Below, piece after piece: positions 61,054-64,000 of a stretch of DNA of 64,000 bases; the stretch's first letter is position 1, and each line of letters begins with the position of its first letter. Below the pieces are notes generated by a model that was given only the letters and a program-made list of their open reading frames with translations, was not told the origin of the DNA and ran no database searches. The translations under genes were made by a program, and so were the position numbers. Source of the stretch: Vibrio celticus (GTDB lineage Bacteria; Pseudomonadota; Gammaproteobacteria; Enterobacterales; Vibrionaceae); the NCBI RefSeq assembly GCF_024347335.1, contig NZ_AP025463.1, positions 2,356,001-2,420,000 on the forward strand, read 5' to 3'.

Positions 61054-63114
61054 ATGGCAACTGATCCAAGACAACTTTTGGTAACTTGTGCGCTTCCGTA
61101 CGCTAACGGCTCTATTCACCTTGGTCATATGCTTGAGCATATCCAAGCTGATATCTGGGTTCGATACCAGCGTCTACGTGGCAACACTGTAAACTTCATC
61201 TGTGCTGACGATGCTCACGGCACGCCAATTATGCTTAAAGCTCAACAGATGGGTATCACACCAGAAGAGATGATCGCTGCTGTTAGTGAAGAGCACCAAA
61301 AAGACTTCGCTGGCTTTGATATCAGCTTTGATAACTACCACAGCACACACAGCGAAGAGAACCGTGAACTGGCTTCTCACATCTACCTAGAACTTAAAAA
61401 GAACGGCTTCATTTCTAGCCGTACTATTTCTCAGCTTTTCGACCCTGAGAAAGAGATGTTTCTACCAGACCGCTTCGTAAAAGGTACTTGCCCTAAGTGT
61501 AAATCAGAAGACCAGTATGGTGATAACTGTGATAACTGTGGTGAGACATATAGCCCAACTGAACTGATTAACCCTAAATCAGCGGTTTCTGGCGCAACTC
61601 CAGTAATGAAAGACTCTGAGCACTTCTTCTTCGACCTACCTCAGTTCGAAAGTATGCTTAAAGAATGGACTCGTTCTGGCTCTCTACAGAATGAAACTGC
61701 AAACAAAATGCAGGAATGGTTTGAGTCTGGTCTGCAACAGTGGGATATCTCACGTGATGCACCTTACTTTGGCTTTGAAATCCCAGGCGAAAAAGACAAG
61801 TTCTTCTACGTATGGCTAGACGCACCTGTTGGCTACATGGCTTCTTTCAAGAACCTATGTGACAAACGTGACGATCTAAACTTCGATGAATACTGGAAGA
61901 AAGACAGCACAACTGAGCTTTACCACTTCATCGGTAAAGACATCGTTTACTTCCACAGCCTATTCTGGCCAGCAATGCTAGACGGCGCAGGTTTCCGTAA
62001 GCCAAACAACGTATTCGTACACGGCTACGTAACAGTGAACGGTGCGAAGATGTCTAAGTCGAAAGGCACATTCATCAAAGCAAGCACGTACCTAAACCAC
62101 TTAGACCCTGAGTGTCTACGTTACTACTACGCTGCGAAACTAAACAGCCGCATCGATGACTTAGATCTTAACCTTGAAGACTTCACTCAACGTGTAAACG
62201 CTGACGTAGTAAACAAGATTGTTAACCTAGCTTCTCGTAACGCTGGCTTCATTACTAAGCGTTTTGAAGGCAAGCTAGCTGCTGAATTTGCAGAGCCTGA
62301 GCTATACAACGAATTCGTTGCTGCTGCTGAGCGTATCGGTGAGCTATACGAAACTCGTGAATTCAGCCGTGCTATCCGTGAAATCACTGCACTAGCGGAT
62401 AAAGCTAACCAGTACATCGACGAAAAAGCACCTTGGGTTCTTGCAAAAGAAGAAGGCAAAGAAGCTGAGCTTCAACAAGTTTCTTCTGTAGGTATTAACC
62501 TATTCCGCATACTGATGGCTTACCTGAAACCAGTGATGCCAGAGCTTGCCGCTCGCACTGAAGCTTTCCTAAACGAAGAGCTAACGTGGGAAGCGATTGC
62601 TACTCCGCTAACTGATCACGAGATCACTAAGTTCAAAGCGCTATTCAACCGTATTGACCCTAAGAAAGTGGAAGCCATGGTTGAGTCTTCTAAAGAAGAT
62701 GCAGCCGCTGAAGCAGCAGCGAAAGAAAAAGCAGAAGCTGAAAAAGAACAAGCAAGCCAAACTGAGCTAGACAAAGAGCCAATCGCAGACGAGATTGAGT
62801 TCGATGCCTTTGCTGCAGTAGACATGCGTATTGCTCGTATCATCTCTTGTGAAGAAGTACCAAAAGCGAACAAACTACTGAAGTTCCAACTGGACATCGG
62901 TGGTGAGACTCGCCAAGTATTCTCTGGTATCAAATCAGCATACAAACCTGAAGAGCTAGAAGGCAAGCTAACTGTAATGGTAGCAAACCTAAAACCTCGT
63001 AAGATGAAGTTTGGTATGTCTGAAGGCATGATCCTAGCAGCGGGTCCTGGCGGCAGCGACCTATGGATCCTTGAGCCACACGAAGGTGCTCAACCTGGTA
63101 TGCGTGTAATGTAA
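61054..63114 (+). CDS. metG: Methionyl-tRNA synthetase
   Basis: Charges tRNA-Met. The 686-residue class I enzyme has the HIGH-type motif HLGH (21-24, SIHLGHML) and the zinc knuckle CPKCKSEDQYGDNCDNCG (145-162). It also has the KMSKS loop at 332-336 and a C-terminal EMAP/OB tRNA-binding domain (from about 580, VDMRIARIISCEEVPKANKLL). An Ala/Glu/Lys linker around 550-570 connects the two. Length is normal for dimeric MetG. Divergent from mrp. Confidence 0.99.
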   Translation: MATDPRQLLVTCALPYANGSIHLGHMLEHIQADIWVRYQRLRGNTVNFICADDAHGTPIMLKAQQMGITPEEMIAAVSEEHQKDFAGFDISFDNYHSTHSEENRELASHIYLELKKNGFISSRTISQLFDPEKEMFLPDRFVKGTCPKCKSEDQYGDNCDNCGETYSPTELINPKSAVSGATPVMKDSEHFFFDLPQFESMLKEWTRSGSLQNETANKMQEWFESGLQQWDISRDAPYFGFEIPGEKDKFFYVWLDAPVGYMASFKNLCDKRDDLNFDEYWKKDSTTELYHFIGKDIVYFHSLFWPAMLDGAGFRKPNNVFVHGYVTVNGAKMSKSKGTFIKASTYLNHLDPECLRYYYAAKLNSRIDDLDLNLEDFTQRVNADVVNKIVNLASRNAGFITKRFEGKLAAEFAEPELYNEFVAAAERIGELYETREFSRAIREITALADKANQYIDEKAPWVLAKEEGKEAELQQVSSVGINLFRILMAYLKPVMPELAARTEAFLNEELTWEAIATPLTDHEITKFKALFNRIDPKKVEAMVESSKEDAAAEAAAKEKAEAEKEQASQTELDKEPIADEIEFDAFAAVDMRIARIISCEEVPKANKLLKFQLDIGGETRQVFSGIKSAYKPEELEGKLTVMVANLKPRKMKFGMSEGMILAAGPGGSDLWILEPHEGAQPGMRVM

Positions 63115-63150
63115 TTCTAGCTCCTGTCAGATAACAAGCACTCATCACTA

Positions 63151-63202
63151 AATCCCTAATGCATTTTGACTTGAAAGAGTGAATCAGCATTGGGGATTTT
63201 TT
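63151..63202 (+). terminator. metG terminator
   Basis: AATCCCTAATGC (63151-63162) pairs with GCATTGGGGATT (63187-63198), 11 of 12, with a 24-base loop, then TTTT. Confidence 0.65.
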
Positions 63203-63334
63203 ATATCTACCGAAAATTAGCGTTCTCTGTTAGAGTCGCCGTCAACTATGCTATGTAGAGTAGAAATTGGTTCGTCGAAAAAAATAGGCGAAACCAGCAC
63301 CTCTTTACTCTAAAACCCTTTTTAGGAATTCCCA

Positions 63335-63814
63335 GTGACTAACAACGAAATCTTGCGTCGTATTCAACACGCACTAAACCTTAAAAATGCACAAATCATC
63401 AAAGCTATCGAACAAGCTGATGTGACCGTTGCTCATGACCAAGTGATAAACTGGCTAAAAGACGACAACGACAAGTCATGCTCTAAGATGAAAGATAAAG
63501 AGTTAGCGGTATTCCTAAATGGTTTCATCAACTTTAAGCGTGGCAAAAAAGAAGGCGAGCAACCTAAACCTGAAGTTGCACTTACCAACAACATGATCTT
63601 CATGAAGCTTCGTATCGCATTAAACATGAAAGCAGAAGATGTTTTGGACGTACTAGAAGTGGTTGGCATTAGCTTGAGCAAGTACGAAATCGGCGCTTAC
63701 TTCCGCAAGCCAGAAAACAAAAACTACAAAGTGTGTGAAGACCAACTACTTTGCGATTTTCTAAACGGTGTGCAATTTACCAACCGTCCAGACTCAGAAG
63801 AGTTTGCGGGGTAA
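63335..63814 (+). CDS. yehS: YehS family protein (DUF1456)
   Basis: Function unknown. The 159-residue protein is two copies of a DUF1456 module: first MTNNEILRRIQHALNLKN...AVFLNGFINF (about 1-68), second LTNNMIFMKLRIALNMKA...LCDFLNGVQF (about 82-151). Matching positions include TNN, the ALN block and the FLNG block. This matches E. coli YehS (156). Start is GTG (63335-63337), with TTTTTAGGA upstream. Follows metG after a terminator. Confidence 0.9.
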   Translation: MTNNEILRRIQHALNLKNAQIIKAIEQADVTVAHDQVINWLKDDNDKSCSKMKDKELAVFLNGFINFKRGKKEGEQPKPEVALTNNMIFMKLRIALNMKAEDVLDVLEVVGISLSKYEIGAYFRKPENKNYKVCEDQLLCDFLNGVQFTNRPDSEEFAG

Positions 63815-63916
63815 GTTACTATCCTAGATAAATTTTAAGTCGCTACACATAGATAAATTACTCGTCATAGGTAAGTAACTGACTCACGGATAATTTTCTA
63901 GCAACGACAGATAAAT

Positions 63917-63955
63917 AAAAAGCGGCGAGATAATTGACTTATCTCGCCGCTTTTT
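63917..63955. terminator. Bidirectional terminator at the right end
   Basis: Perfect 17-bp arms AAAAAGCGGCGAGATAA / TTATCTCGCCGCTTTTT, loop TTGAC. It ends yehS; a convergent gene probably lies just beyond the window. The 102 bp before it hold no gene. Confidence 0.93.
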
Positions 63956-64000
63956 CGTTTTCTTTACGTCACCGACTAAACAGGAACAACACTAGAAACC

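Overview
The window reads as a chromosomal segment of a marine Vibrio, most likely near the Splendidus clade. This rests on recalled protein similarity (for example a DUF3360 membrane protein, an OmpV/MipA-like protein and a PrkA-YeaH-SpoVR operon) and on gene order: fabH-fabD-fabG-acpP-fabF-pabC-mltG-tmk-holB-tatD-ptsG and cheV-mlc-pykA are arranged as I remember them on Vibrio chromosome 1. Base composition is moderately AT-rich. No rRNA, tRNA or CRISPR array was seen. Nearly all of the window is core genome; the only clear accessory patch is about 11.3-13.9 kb.

Layout. 0-2.3 kb: a polar amino-acid ABC transporter on the minus strand (ATPase, binding protein, permease running off the left edge). 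2.4-3.9 kb: a glycine-rich lipoprotein of unknown function. 4.1-10.6 kb: an anaerobic fermentation locus, with an FNR-like site, a DUF3360 membrane protein, pflB, an LpxR-type lipid A deacylase gene and pflA. 10.8-14.7 kb: yfbU, then an accessory insert holding a decayed IS4-family element (intact inverted repeats, 10-bp target duplication, frameshifted transposase) and a small outer-membrane barrel gene. The insert is bracketed by two almost identical terminators and followed by an OmpV/MipA protein. 15.0-20.0 kb: a yeaG(prkA)-yeaH-spoVR stress operon. 20.1-22.1 kb: sohB and a YciK-like dehydrogenase. 22.2-27.6 kb: a LexA-controlled imuA-imuB-dnaE2 mutagenesis cassette.

27.7-37.9 kb: cheV, the glucose repressor gene mlc, pykA, a patatin-like phospholipase with a tiny membrane ORF upstream, two convergent outer-membrane proteins and ptsG. 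Mlc-like operators lie in front of both mlc and ptsG, so repressor, glucose transporter and glycolytic kinase are close together. The mlc-pykA gap holds a long multi-stem inverted-repeat element. 37.1-47.7 kb: the fatty-acid and cell-envelope cluster (tatD, holB, tmk, mltG, pabC, fabF, acpP, fabG, fabD, fabH, plsX, rpmF, yceD), all on the minus strand, with hairpins between several cistrons. 47.8-53.4 kb: yceF/maf, rluC and rne with a long structured leader.

53.6-64.0 kb: a SulP anion permease, a low-molecular-weight tyrosine phosphatase, btuR/cobO, an AsmA-family protein, udk, mrp, metG and yehS. Two intergenic spacers (about 48.5 and 56.5 kb) share short inverted-repeat sequences that look like a dispersed REP-type repeat.

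The best leads for something undescribed are the multi-stem element at 30.57-30.77 kb, the FNR-linked DUF3360 transporter next to pfl, the accessory insert bounded by duplicated terminators, and two very small ORFs (29 and 31 codons). Functional calls come from reading the proteins and recalling families; no database search was run.
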